64,000 bases of DNA from contig LLCB01000111.1 in the NCBI GenBank assembly GCA_001414345.1, forward strand, positions 1 through 64,000, read 5' to 3'. Below are positions 1-11,833 of the stretch, one piece after another. Every line of letters begins with the position of its first letter. Position 1 is the stretch's first letter. Below the pieces are notes generated by a model. It had not been told where the DNA came from. It was given only the letters and a program-made list of their open reading frames with translations, and searched no databases. The translations under genes were made by a program, and so were the position numbers. The stretch is from Hymenoscyphus infarciens (lineage: Eukaryota > Ascomycota > Leotiomycetes > Helotiales > Helotiaceae).

Positions 1-76
1 GAGATTCTACTCTTAAATTAAGAGGCTTTTATACTTAATTAAAAGATAATACTAATATTAGATACTCTAGCTAATA

Positions 77-108
<32 letters not shown>

Positions 109-2236
109 AAAGTATTCTAGCTAGTAGAGCTATAAGTAAATAAGAGATAGTCTATTGATTTTAGAGACTTTTAAGAGGCTCTTTTCTAGTACTTTTGGAG
201 TATAAAACAAGCACTTTTAGAGTATTAAAAGAGGCGTGGCTAAAGAGGCGTAGCCGAGGAGGCTACGTGGGTCGGTTAACAGTTTAGACCTGGGCGTCCC
301 GCAAAAGTAGACTGTCAACCACCCACTCTGGGAGCGCTTCGCACACGTTGTATAGTAAAAATACTATGGGAGCCCATACTAATAGGAAGGGAGCTTCTGA
401 CCTGCCAGTTAACAGTTCAGAAGGCAGGGTTTTGGTGGAATAGATGTTTTAGACATATGTAAGACGTGGTGGGTTTAGCAAGACCCTCTTAATCTACCTA
501 CTAAAGTCGTAATTTTTAATAATTTATTACTTAACGCTACCACGCCTGTTTACCTTACTTTTTTTATTAAAATACTCCTTAAAGCTTAAATGATTAATGT
601 ATTAATTTATCTTTTAATTTAAAGCTCTTTTAGAGGAGTGGTGTTAATAGAGAGCTATCGCCGGCCCTAAGATGTTAGTAGTTGGGGCATATAAGTGGTC
701 CCATAGATCGTATTTGCACGTATTACTTTAGATCGCGACAGCGCTACTAAAATGAGTCCAATTTAGATGATTTTAAGGGCATTAGAAGCGTAATTGCTCG
801 CTCTTTAGATATATGTAGATTAGTATATAGTAGGGTGGTATTGTTTTAATAGATTATATGTAAAAGGGAGTATGTGTAAATAGGTGGTTTTGGGGTGGGG
901 TTGGGGCTGAGACTTGGCGCTCTTGGCATGGGGCTAGGGCCGGATCGGGGCTAGCGCCAGAGGCCCAAACTGTCAACCGCGCCGTCTTGCATCCTAATTT
1001 TAGCGTGTCGTTGTCGGATATATATTATTCCGTGTCTTGGCATTTTACAACGGCACGCCCAACAACACCATGATCTGAATATTCACCCTCTTATTCCATT
1101 CTATTATAACTGGCTCTTGGGGCTTTTAGATCTGCCTCCCACGTCTGAATCTATGCTGGTATTGTCTGCAGATACACCATCATGTCATCCTTATAAAAAA
1201 GCATCCAACTTATCTCGCAAAAAAGCGGCAGTAAAATCTCTTGTTGTTATCAATTCCTAGGATAACTTTTGTAATTACCCCCTAAATCTGGAACGATCGG
1301 AGCCTGCGTTTTCTGCTAAATCATACTGGAAAGTTAGAGCTATTGCTGGTGTTTCTGTTGTCCAACGCGAGCGCCTCTATTTCCAATATCTTCAAAAGCA
1401 CTGGCAATAATGATATGTTGCTTTTATTTCTCTCTTATTTTCTTTGCTAATGAGCTTCCAATTAGCAGTTCTTCGCAATCTGCCCCCGTACTCTTAAACA
1501 TTTACTCGATCTGGCTTTTTTTTTTTTTTTCAAACTGCGGCGTTTGTTCTTGTCATAAGCTGTATATGGGTTTACAGGGTGTTCTTCGTTAGATGGGTGT
1601 CGAAGCCCTGGAGCATAGGAAAACCTCGTATGAGCAATTTATTGTTCTTCGGCGTTGCCGCCAGATTGCTAATTCTTCTTCTTTCATCATTGCTGCAAAG
1701 TAAGCAGAGCATAACGAGAATTCGTATACTACTGTCCTTCTGAGCTGGAATTCAGAACGGATGTAGATACTGATCATCGTGGTTAAATGCCGTGTTACAT
1801 AACCAATATTTCATATCTCGGCAGCTTACTTTGCATACTCGGTGTGGATGGTTGTGAGATTTTGGTTCTAAGTTCTTATGTTCGCTTGTGTAATACATAC
1901 TACAGATGCAATTTGTGGTACTCTTTTCCTCAAGTATATGTCACGGTCTTATCACGCATGAATATGATGATCAAAAATAGGCACCTAACGGCCCAGAACT
2001 TACTGCTAAAAGCACTTGTTCCCAGCGCATAAGTTTAAATCTTCATGGTTGACCGGTACCAGCCTGCAACCCAAGGTATTGGATATGGCGTTGACGCCCT
2101 GTTGGACAACCTTGTTTCCATGCAGCTTACTCCGTCTAGAAGGTTTCTACCTAACTGGTACACGACCTTCGAGACTGCTTAAGATTCTTTCAATCCCTTG
2201 CTTATTCTCAAATTCTAAACCTTATTGGCCCCGAAT
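1..2236. other. AT-rich left edge and gene-free stretch
   Basis: The first ~1 kb is AT-rich, with a TA microsatellite near 80-105, and contains an inverted-repeat pair described separately. From about 980 to 2236 composition is normal but I see no convincing gene. The short open frames here have no domain, no intron-linked partner and no recognisable family. The last part is presumably promoter for the oxidase relic that follows. Confidence 0.5.
273..979. mobile_element. candidate small inverted-repeat element
   Basis: The sequence cggttaacagtttagacc at 273 recurs inverted at the other end (reverse complement of the segment ending at 979 reads cggttgacagtttgggcc). About 20 of 24 positions match, and most differences are A for G, as RIP would give. 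The span is 707 bp. A further inverted copy of the core (gactgtcaacc) lies at about 313-323. I found no clear target-site duplication, so the ends are uncertain and the element may be a fragment or a nested structure. Confidence 0.35.
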
Positions 2237-4574
2237 ATGAAGTCTTCTTGTTTGTTTATAACTTTGCTCCTTGTAGTGTCATCATCGGCCGTGGAAGGAT
2301 CGTCTTGGGTCGACTTGAGAGAAGTCGTTGACTCTCAGGCATATGGTTGTAAATGTTATGATGGAGACGAATGCTGGCCTCATGTGTCAGAATGGGCTCC
2401 TCTTAACCATACCGCTGGAGGGAACCTGGTTCGAGCCGCCCCCCCTGGTTCAAGCTGCCACAAGGCGTTAAACAGCTTCTCGACCCAAACATTGACCTAT
2501 GACTCGGCTGCGTGCGAGTCGGCCATCGATGGATGGAACTCAACGGCATGGCAGTATGCTCGCAACACCCGCGCATGAGCCTTGGCTAACTGTTCTAGTG
2601 GAGACAAGGCTGTCGATCTCAATTGGCTAACATGGGCAAATAGTACTTTTATTCCTGGGAGAAACAAGCAAAACGAACCCTGCTCACTGGGTTCGTTTTT
2701 CTGAGTACGCCATTGTGGCAAAGGCGAGGGAACACATCCAAGCAGGTGTCAACCTCGCTTGCAGTTGACACCTTCGGTTGGTGATCAGGAATATTGGGCG
2801 TGATTTCATGGGACGCTCAACCGCTTCGGGTCTCTCGCCATCAACACACATATCTTCAAGAATGTCCATTGGATCAAGGCATACTCGGGTCCTGGAAACT
2901 GGACTGGCGGCGCAGTGAAGGTGGGATCTGGAATCTAAACAGCAGAGTTATACGAAATCTCATATGCACAGAAGATTGGTAGTAGTTGGCGGGGAGTGTG
3001 AAGTATGAAGTGCGATTCTCTACTTTTAATGTATATTACTTACGTGGGTAAAGACAGCTGGTTTGGTCGGAGGAAACATCGGTGGTGGAGGGTATGGCCC
3101 ACTGGCAGGTTTCTTTGATATGGCAAGTACAAGTCCTATATAGGATTAGCTCCAATTCAATCAACGCTTTGCAGAAGCTGATCAGACACTTTCTTTCGAT
3201 ATTGTATCTGCAGCGGGGGAATTCGTAACTGCAAACCCGGACAATCATCTCGATCTTTATTGGGCTCTTAAGTGCGGTGGACCATCTAGCTTCGGTGTAG
3301 TGGTATCGGTAACCATCAAAGCATTTCCTGATATGCCATGTGCGGGTACTATAGACCTTTCCGGTTGAGGAAAACCTGAATAGGAACTGTTTTCACAATT
3401 CCGGCAACTGACATTGAGCTTTATGTAAGTAACATGATACTTTATTTCTCATGCTTAATTTTTGAGTTTTCATCTTCTCGGCTGCTTTTCTCATACACAA
3501 ATCCATGCTAACAGTAGTGGAAGGGCTTCAACAGCTTCCACAACTATGCCAATAACTTCACCAAACTTGGCATGTACGTTTGGTATGGTACACAAGGTGG
3601 AAAATTAACTTTACAACCCCCCTTAGGGCCGAATATGACTGCTGCTCGTAAGGAACCTTTTTACTTTTTCTCTCTCTCATAATTTACCAACCAAGAAGAA
3701 AGCAAATCCCTCCGACGTATCTCGTCTCTCTCCTAACGGTGAAGATGTAAACTAACATGTCGGCAGAACTAGACGTGGTATGCATACTTCCTTCCAGTGT
3801 ACCGTCAATCGTGCACGTGATATTGGTTACTCGCATAGAGCATGAAGCCCCTTTTCAACAAGTTTGACGCAGACAACGTCCCGTACAGTCAATCAACTAC
3901 CGAGTACCCCTCATCTCATGAACTCTACACAGCCCTCTTTGCTCCAGATTACGCTGGTGCTTCCGCTTTTGTTGGAGGAACATAACGCAGGCAATGCGAG
4001 CGATGGTCAACGCAGCTTTCACCACCTTTACTGGCCTAGGAAGTCACATCATAAATCCCGGGCACATGGTACCGGTGAGCGATACGGCGATCCATCCAGC
4101 GTAGAGAGAAGCGGCAGATTCAACCGTGATTGTTGCAGGAATCCCTAGCGACGCTAGCGTGGCGCAGTTTTCTGCTGCGGAAAAAAGATCAATAAACGTG
4201 ATTCAAACTGCTCCCTCTGATGTGTGCATTGAAGGATGGAACTGCATATGTGAACGAAGTAAGTTTTATCGGTTTTCAAATTAAATTTCCCCGCCATTTT
4301 CTCGCGTCCACATTCGCTTCCTCGTCTCCACAGGCCCCCCTTTGAATCTCGCTAATCGGACACTTAGGCCGATGTCAACGACCCCAATTGGCAGAACGCT
4401 TTCTGGGGCTCCAACTATTCTCGGTTGTTGAATGTTCGTGGACAGTGGGATCCTAAATGCGCCTTTTACGCCAAAGCCACTCTCGGTACCGAGAAATGGG
4501 AGGTTCTGGATAGTGGAAATTGTGTACGAAAGTTTAATTTGTTTGGGGCTTGGACTGCTGCATACTTGAACTAG
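2237..4574 (+). pseudogene. decayed FAD-linked oxidase (berberine-bridge-enzyme type)
   Basis: The intact family makes secreted flavoproteins with an FAD-binding PCMH domain and a C-terminal BBE motif. The frame opens with a signal peptide (MKSSCLFITLLLVVSSSAVEG) and the family's N-terminal motif CKCYDGDECWP, and runs to 2578. Later pieces are recognisable in changing frames: a flavin-domain segment around 2770-2935 (VIRNIGRDFMGRS, GGAVKVGSG), LDLYWALKCGGPSSFGVVVS near 3260-3320, a middle segment 3842-3990, and a BBE-like end at 4375-4574 (NDPNWQNAFWGSNYSRL). The breaks include a one-base shift in a T-run near 2699, an in-frame TGA at about 2755, a second shift near 2825 and a stop at about 3990. 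Some gaps are probably introns (for example after 3424). The track starts at a TTG at 2225, but the first ATG at 2237 gives the signal peptide. Confidence 0.85.
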
Positions 4575-7375
4575 ATGAGAAGGGATTTCCCAAGACTCAG
4601 TTCAAGGTCTTTCAGTAGGGTGAACTTTTGAGGTGTCTGAATCTATGCTTGTTGGTTCGGCAGGACGTTTGGGCGAAGCACAAGTCGAGGCAAGAAATTA
4701 CGATCTTAAGAATCGGTTAAGTTATCGTGACGCGGTGCATCTTGTTTATCGTCTCGCCATATAAAGGTCCATCGTATAACGTTTCAGGTCTCCAAAAAAT
4801 GCATTATGGGATAGGGTTTAGTCTACGCACTGGCTTCCTTAACTCCGTCCCAATTCACAGCCACCCGAAGGACAAAAGATTGGCAATATGCTCTTATCAT
4901 CACCACTCATTACCACTCAATGGCACTCATTAACACTAGTAATATCATCTTCATTTGGAAAGGTACCTTTGTACCTTGAAATACGACAGGATCTCCGCGT
5001 TGCTCTGCCGTCGATCCTGGTGATCCCTCCGCTGCGTATTCAGTAGTTTGCCTTTCAGACCCAAGACCGTATCTTAACCAATTGACACCAATACAAAAAA
5101 AATTGGTTTCCCGTATTCTAATATCAATGTCAACCTTACTCCCTAATTTATAATTCCATCTCTTGCATTCAAGTCCCAAGACACGTCCCTGCCTGAATAA
5201 CTTAGAAATACCGTAAACAAGCTTCGACTCGCACGCTTATGAGTGTGTTTCTTCTTCGTATGTTCATAAAATCTGCCCCGCGCTCGAGGTACTTGCTTCT
5301 CGGGGTTTCTTGCAATACGTTGCAACCCATTTTATCTGAGTTCTCGCTTACACCCCCACCACCCCAACTCTTCATCTCGTGTGCAGTCCTTACAGCGTGT
5401 TCCTCCCCTGTCGCAAACCCCAAATATGCACCTCATAAGGCCCACTGTGACCTAAAAGCTTGGACGGTATTAACCTCAAAATCCCTGACCATCTATCTCA
5501 ACCACCAATTCCCGCTTGAAAACCAACTCACCCCCCCCGGCCCAATGAAGACAGCAAGATACAAGGGTATAGCTTACAAATATGCTTATCCAGCTATTTT
5601 TCTGGTGATTGTTGCGGTTTGGCATCTCCCGCACCTGGCATCTGCATGCCACGCCAATTGAGATCACACAGCATGTCTAGCGTGCCGGGGTAACATCACA
5701 TTGAATCACTGCAACACAACCCGCCACTCACAGCACTGGAACAACCAGAACGAGCATATTTGCCAGAATGGATGCTACTATACATGCTACCTACCTACCA
5801 ACTTCGATACCGATAACTTAAAACAAACACCCACCCGAACGAAAGTATCCGAGGTGGTGTTGCATGCACACCAAAAAAATCGTGCCATAATATGTCGTCG
5901 GCCCAATTCAGAAATAGAGATATGACATCCCAGCTTACAAACACGCGATCTGATGCCACTAATATTACTAAAAATCGAGTGCAAAATAGACGATAGAGAA
6001 AATCTATTGATAAAGAAGAAATAGGGGGTATCAAAACCAACATCCAACATCCAACCAACAGAAACCTGCGGAAATAAAAAAGCTCCAAAATACTGCTGCC
6101 TACAGCCCCCAACCCCGCCAACCACCAAAAAAGATTCCACACCCCTGCATCATCAAACGCACACTCCTAATAATCCTTCAGACCACCAGAAGGACCACCC
6201 CTAATTCCCCGCACCCAATCTTTAATCATCCTTCCATCCCACCCCCAAAAAGGAATCCAATACGTACGTAAGGAAAAAAGCCAAAAAGAGACAAGAAAGG
6301 ATTCCTAAAACTCAAGGTTCCGCGCTTAAAGAAACATCCACATGATTAACAGGTCGTATACCAACCAACCAATTCACAGACATCCGCGTTTAGATATTCC
6401 TCCCATCATGCGTCAAAACCCGAGCGCTTGTCATCCATTGACGCAAGAAGGAAACTTGAGCGTTTATCATGAAAACTCCAAACAAACGAAAACGTAAATA
6501 CAGTTTTTTTTGGCAGCCTCATAGACACGTCATTTTTCCATCGTCATTTCAGCGCTGTGCAAACACCCCCCATGTAGGGCTGAGTGCCGTGATCCAAGAT
6601 AATATGTGCAGCACAAGGTCTGATGTAAGCGCAGAAGGATACTCGTATTCCAGGGCCAGTTGGATATAGAGGTCGGAAGTAGTGACTCGGTCTCTTTTGT
6701 TTGAAGCTCGTGTTGCGCATGTATTGTACGAAGGTATTGTTACGCTGTAGCAAGGAAAATGCTTGAAGTTCTTCTTGAAATAGGAAATTGAAAGGCCCAA
6801 TTGAAAACTTGGGATGTGTTCGTATTGTAATTGAATCCATTTGTTTTTGGTGTGTTTGTGCAAGGCATTTGTACGTTTCTTGAGAGTTGTGATTATTTCG
6901 AGTCATTGCGTGTGTCATTCATTAACTGTAGGATTTTGGTCAGTCATGCCCACAGAAAGATTTCACTCGCTTGGAGTTGCGGGCGATCGAAGAGTTTTGG
7001 AATCATCTTACAGTGAGATGCGTATACCCCAAAGGAATACTCTGGGTAACGTCGATGTTGTATCGTCGTTGCGATTTGTGTTGGTTCTAGATAAGCGAAA
7101 TGGGAAGTCCTCTAAATCCCATAAATAGTAGTACTAGATCAATACTTAGTCCATAACATCGAAAGCCTGCAATTCAGAAATGCGAGCTCACCAGAAATAG
7201 TTTCATCCCATTAAAAAACGCCAACTCCAGACTCCATGCTCGTGACGTTGCCTCATTATTCATATCCAAAACTATCCCCATTAAACACCTCTTTCGTTCT
7301 CTTTCTCCTTATTCCTTACATGATTCCAAGCAACTCCGGGTGATTTAAGTCTCAACACCCCCCGCAAACAAAGCT
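4575..7375. other. gene-free stretch
   Basis: There are only short, overlapping open frames with no recognisable domain. One of them (5239-5661) ends in a hydrophobic, signal-like segment but has no other gene-like property. The right-hand part (7130-7375) is 3' flank of the bZIP-like gene. Nothing else can be supported. Confidence 0.5.
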
Positions 7376-8147
7376 CTAATAAGAGCTATATGAGCCTCTT
7401 GGCTCATGGTGACGATTGTCCCATGAGGTATACTGCAAAGCCATATCAATGAGTGGTTCGTTGGGAGGAAATTTGGCAAGGGAACATACATTCTTTGATT
7501 CATGAGAAGATGTGTGCGAGGAATACGGGTGTACACTGGCAGGAAGCGTCTGGGGTGTAGTACTCCAAGTGCTAGATGTCGATTGGGCAGCTGTAGTATA
7601 TGTCTGCGGGGTGCTTTGAACTCTATAAGGAAGTGGGCTGGCATGGCTGCTATCATAAATAAAGTCATTGTACTCGGAGCTCCCAGCATATTCGTCGCTG
7701 TATTCCGAAGGAAGTGGGCTCGCCACTAGTTGCAAAGTCAGATGTTGTTCCAGGGAAAATACAAATTGGATAGCCGGAAAGGAAAAGCATACTTATAGAC
7801 CCGTTATTTTCTTCATAAGGAAGTGTCGAGGAGGGGACGAGTATTGAAGGACTGCACTGAATCGAGACGTTGTGACAAACTGAACCGCGCTGGCTGTTCC
7901 CACCAATATTTCCTGCTTTGCAGCGACATGTCTTTTGAAGAACTTCGACCTGTGCTTCTAGCTCTTGGATTCGTCGAGTAGCGTATTCCCTGGTTTGTTC
8001 GAGTTCTTGTAGTCGTTGCTGATTCTTGATCTTCTCTTCTCTCTTGGTAGCTCTATCTCTTTCCCTCTTCCTTTGTCGTTGTGCTTCTGTGAGAACCCTT
8101 GGTCCATTAACTCCATTCCATGGTCCTGGTGTACGTGAAGGAGACAT
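7376..8147 (-). CDS. bZIP-like transcription factor (two exons)
   Basis: Exon 1 is 8147-7793 and exon 2 is 7725-7376, giving 234 residues. The 67-bp intron starts GTATGC and ends CTAG, with a CTGAC-type branch site, and the frame is kept across it. Residues ~19-65 hold a very basic stretch (QRKRERDRATKREEKIKN) followed by a Glu/Gln-rich segment with heptad-spaced Leu/Ile (RLQELEQ, IQELEAQVEVLQ), which fits a basic region plus leucine zipper. The rest is Ser/Thr/Pro/Tyr-rich and low in complexity. The basic region resembles those of fungal bZIP proteins of the DUF3425-associated kind, but no DUF3425 domain is visible and the N-x7-R signature is imperfect. It is presumably a nuclear DNA-binding regulator with unknown targets; a non-DNA-binding coiled-coil protein is the alternative. 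Confidence 0.7.
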
Positions 8148-8574
8148 TGTAGTAACGTGTGTTAGTGATTGTCGATGGCCTGATTGATGAACAATAATGT
8201 TGATAATGTTGAGTGAGTAGCGAGAGGTTGGATATTAGATGTGCAGTTGAAAAAAACTGCCTTCTATCTTCCGAGATATATATTCTGATCGACGTGATAA
8301 GCAGGCTTATAGGATCATCCTGTACTTCCCCAATTTTCCACAAGAGAGCCTTACCATGGAGCAATGGGCAATGAGCCGCGTTCCCGCCGCGTCCCTCCCA
8401 CGACAGGCAAGCGTCATCGGCGCGTAGGCAATTACAGGGTCGCCAAAGCCATTCGAAGGCAGTCAAGCATGCTATTTTTCTAAATGTTACACAGTTTAGG
8501 GTACGGAGGTAGAGCAGAGGCTCGGCAGGCAGGGGAAGGGGGTTGTATGATTTTTAGTCTGACAAGTTACAACC
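8148..8574. promoter_or_regulatory. upstream region of the bZIP-like gene
   Basis: This 427-bp stretch of normal composition lies between the ATG at 8147 and the left target duplication of the hAT element. No gene is seen. It should hold the promoter of the minus-strand bZIP-like gene, and the transposon landed only about 430 bp upstream of that start codon. Confidence 0.4.
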
Positions 8575-8582
8575 CTCGTTCG
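8575..8582. repeat. left target-site duplication of hAT element (CTCGTTCG)
   Basis: The octamer CTCGTTCG lies directly outside the left terminal inverted repeat and is repeated exactly at 11826-11833 outside the right one. An 8-bp duplication is diagnostic of hAT-superfamily insertion. Confidence 0.85.
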
Positions 8583-11500
8583 TAGGTCTGTACAACGAAT
8601 AAAAGCTACGAATATATTTAGAATATTTACGATTTTCTATGGATAAATTACCCTTTGAATTATTTAAGAATAAGGAGAGTTTAGAGTGTAAATAGTAGTC
8701 GTTTATTTAAGAATATTCTATATTCTTTACTCTTTTAGTATAGTTTCCTACTTATCTAAATATATATAAAAATCCCTTGAAATTATCTGTTTTAGTTGCT
8801 TTCGTTGTCTTGATTAGGCTATGCTAAGGCGTTTCTAGGCTAAAAAAGTAGATAAATTAGTTGTTAAATAAGGCTATTCTTAAAGTGTTACTTATGCTAA
8901 GCTTAGCTTATAAAATCGCTCTTTGATTACTCTCTTTTTCTTTACCCTTTTTATCCTCTTAATTGTAGTAACTCTTTAAAAGTCTTACGATATATATAGT
9001 AGAACTATCTATTACTATATACTATACTCTAATTATATCTTAACCCTTTAAAAAGAGTCTTTTAACGTTAACTTTAGTACTTAGAATAGCTAATAAATCG
9101 TGTATATAAAGTGTAGTATTTAGGTATTAAAAGGCATTTAACTTCTACTATTCTAAGAGCTACTCCTTATTAGTATCGAAAGTTATAATATAAGAGTTAT
9201 TAAGATACTAATTAAAGTTAGTATATAACTTATTAAGGCTAGTAGTATTTAAAATATAAGCTCTTAAAAGGAGATTCTACTAGTAGATAGAGTATTCTAG
9301 TAAGTACTCTATAGTAGGCTCTATTTAAGTAATTAGACTATCTTAAGAGTATTAGCGCTTTATATAAAGTTTAATCTAATTAATAATTTAGAGAGCTTAA
9401 GAGAGGTTATATTATTATTAAATTAGTATATATTTAATATATAGATTGAGAACGTAGGTAATAAAGTAAATTAGTAACTACTCTATCTTAAAAGTCTACT
9501 TTTTAAGTGAAATTTTAGTGTAATTAAAAGTATTTTTAAGGTCTTAGAGTATAAGAGTATAAGAAGCCTCTTCTATTATAATATTATAAATAAGGTTAGC
9601 TAATCCTTATATAATACTAACGTATTTAGAGAGAGATAGCGCCTAGTATAAAACTAAAAGTATATAATTATAAAAAGGCTTTATATAAAGCTCTACCTAC
9701 TTGTAAAGATCTTACTTATCTTAGGTAAGAATAAGGAACCGATATATACTAAAGTCTCTCTTAAATTAAGTAATTATACTCTTTTGTTTTTAAGTCTTAA
9801 ATATTATTAAATAGAGGGAATTCTACTAAGTATTGATATTAATAGGAATTATCCTTATTTAAGCGATTTAATACTAAGTATCTTAACGTTTATTACTTCT
9901 TATAATCTAGAGTATAAGATAGTATATTTTTATATAAATTAAGAGAGAGGTATAGTATATAAGAAACTCTCTATTCCTAGGTGAATTTTATACTAAGTTT
10001 ATAACTCTTAAAGCTTCTTTTATATTCTTACTTTTTAAGAAGTTAAATACTATAGTAGTAATAAGTATTAAATAATACGCTAAATACCTAATCTAAGAGT
10101 TATAACCTTAAAAGAGATACTATAGTATATTAAGATTAAGCGTAGGATTATTATTATAGTAGAACCTAAGCTTTTAGAGAAAGTAGTTATAAAAGGTATT
10201 ATTATTAGTAGTATTATTCTTATAAATTATAAGTACTTTATATATAATCTTAAGGCTAAAACTTTGACTTTATTACTTTAAAAGTGTCTTATTATCTATC
10301 TTATTAAATTACGTTATATTGATATTATTAGAAAAAGAAGTAAATAAAATATCTACTATTCTCTCTCTAGACTTACTATAAACTGTCTTAGTATACTTAA
10401 TATTTATATAATATTATTACTAGTTAGAGCTGATCTAATACCTAATTTCTCTTATAATATACTTATAGTTTTTAGATAACTATCTATTAAAGGTAATAGA
10501 GATAGATATATATGTTTCTATAAGTAAAAGCGCTTATTCTTATCTTATTTTATTAAACTTTTGCTTAGTAAACTATTAGAGAGTTATATAGCTTTTAAAG
10601 AGTAGAAGTCGAGTATTAGAATAATATAACTATTTAAAAGCTATATAATTAATAAGAGTAAAAGCTTAGTTTATTTATATAATAAAACGTAGATAAGTAT
10701 TTATAGTATTAATTCTTAGTAGAAGTACTTGAATAAAGAGCGTAATATTTATTATAGTAGACGCTCTTAGTACTAACTCCCTCTTACGATATATGTTCTT
10801 TATAAACTTATGCTTTTTAAATAGGTAATTAATAATATTAGAAGTATTACTATAGTAGTGGGAATCGAGGGAGTTCTAAGAGTAAAACTTATATATCTAT
10901 CAGCGGTTAAAAAGTAGTATTTTCTTACCTTTTTTAGTATACTTTTCCTAGGAGCTATCTAAGTATATAATATTAAAGTATTTATATATAAAAGTCGTCT
11001 TATTATAAGAGTGTATAGGCTTTTATTAAGGAGCTTAGTAGAGAGTAATAGTAGTAGGAATAGTATATTTAGAACGTTTATACGCCTTATCTTAAGAGAG
11101 CAATTTAAGGTCTTTATCTTAGGTCTTTAATAATACTATAAGAGAAGGAGAGGCTAGAGGAGAGGCGTTTAGAGAGGCTTAAAGAGCTTATACTATAGTA
11201 GTATTATCTTTAAAGAAGGCTTAGAACTAGATATATCGAAGTCGAGATAGTATATAGAGGACGTCTCTTAGTTAGCGGTTTTAAATAATAGGATCGATTT
11301 GTTTAATAGTAGCGTAATTAAGGCGTGATTAATTACTTCTAAGAGATGCTCGAGTAGTAGATAGCTAGCGGCGAGGGCTCCTTCGAATAGGGCTTAAATT
11401 AAGACGTTAGTATTATTATATCTTAATAGTCTTAAACTAGTTTAGAAACTAGTTTAAAAGTTATATAGGACTAGAAATCCGACTTTTAGGAAAAGATAAA

Positions 11501-11825
11501 TAAAATAATAATAATAAGAGATAAATAGATATTCTTAGAGATTTAAGTAGAGGCGATAGTAGTTTATTAGTAATAATTAAAAAGTAAGTAAATTAAGAGT
11601 ATTATTATGTTTATATATATATATAAAAAGGGAGTAAATTTTAACTTATACGAATCCTCTATACTAAGACCTAGGGTATAGATATTAAGCCTAATAAATA
11701 GAAACTATTTGTAATATATTTATTTAAGCTCTTATTACTTAAATAATCACTCGAATACTATTTATCTATTTAATATTTATAATAAATAATTAATATTTTA
11801 TTCATCAATTCGTTGTGCAGACCTA
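8583..11825 (-). mobile_element. RIP-degraded hAT-superfamily DNA transposon
   Basis: The element is 3243 bp. Its ends are terminal inverted repeats: TAGGTCTGTACAACGAAT at 8583-8600 and, inverted, TAGGTCTGCACAACGAAT from 11825 to 11808 (17/18 identical, the one difference a T/C transition). Exact 8-bp duplications flank it. The interior is extremely AT-rich, with stops in all frames, so no active transposase remains. On the minus strand, around 10930-10790, a degraded stretch resembles the end of a BED-type zinc finger (a Ser/Asn-rich helix then KKHKF), which suggests the transposase read right to left. That orientation is only an inference. Confidence 0.85.
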
Positions 11826-11833
11826 CTCGTTCG
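11826..11833. repeat. right target-site duplication of hAT element (CTCGTTCG)
   Basis: This is an exact copy of 8575-8582 immediately outside the right inverted repeat. Composition returns to normal at this base. Confidence 0.85.

Noticed and set aside
5239..5661. 140-codon plus-strand frame with a hydrophobic end
   Set aside because: No known domain, low-complexity composition, and the hydrophobic part is at the C-terminus. It looks like a chance frame in Pro-coding pyrimidine-rich DNA.
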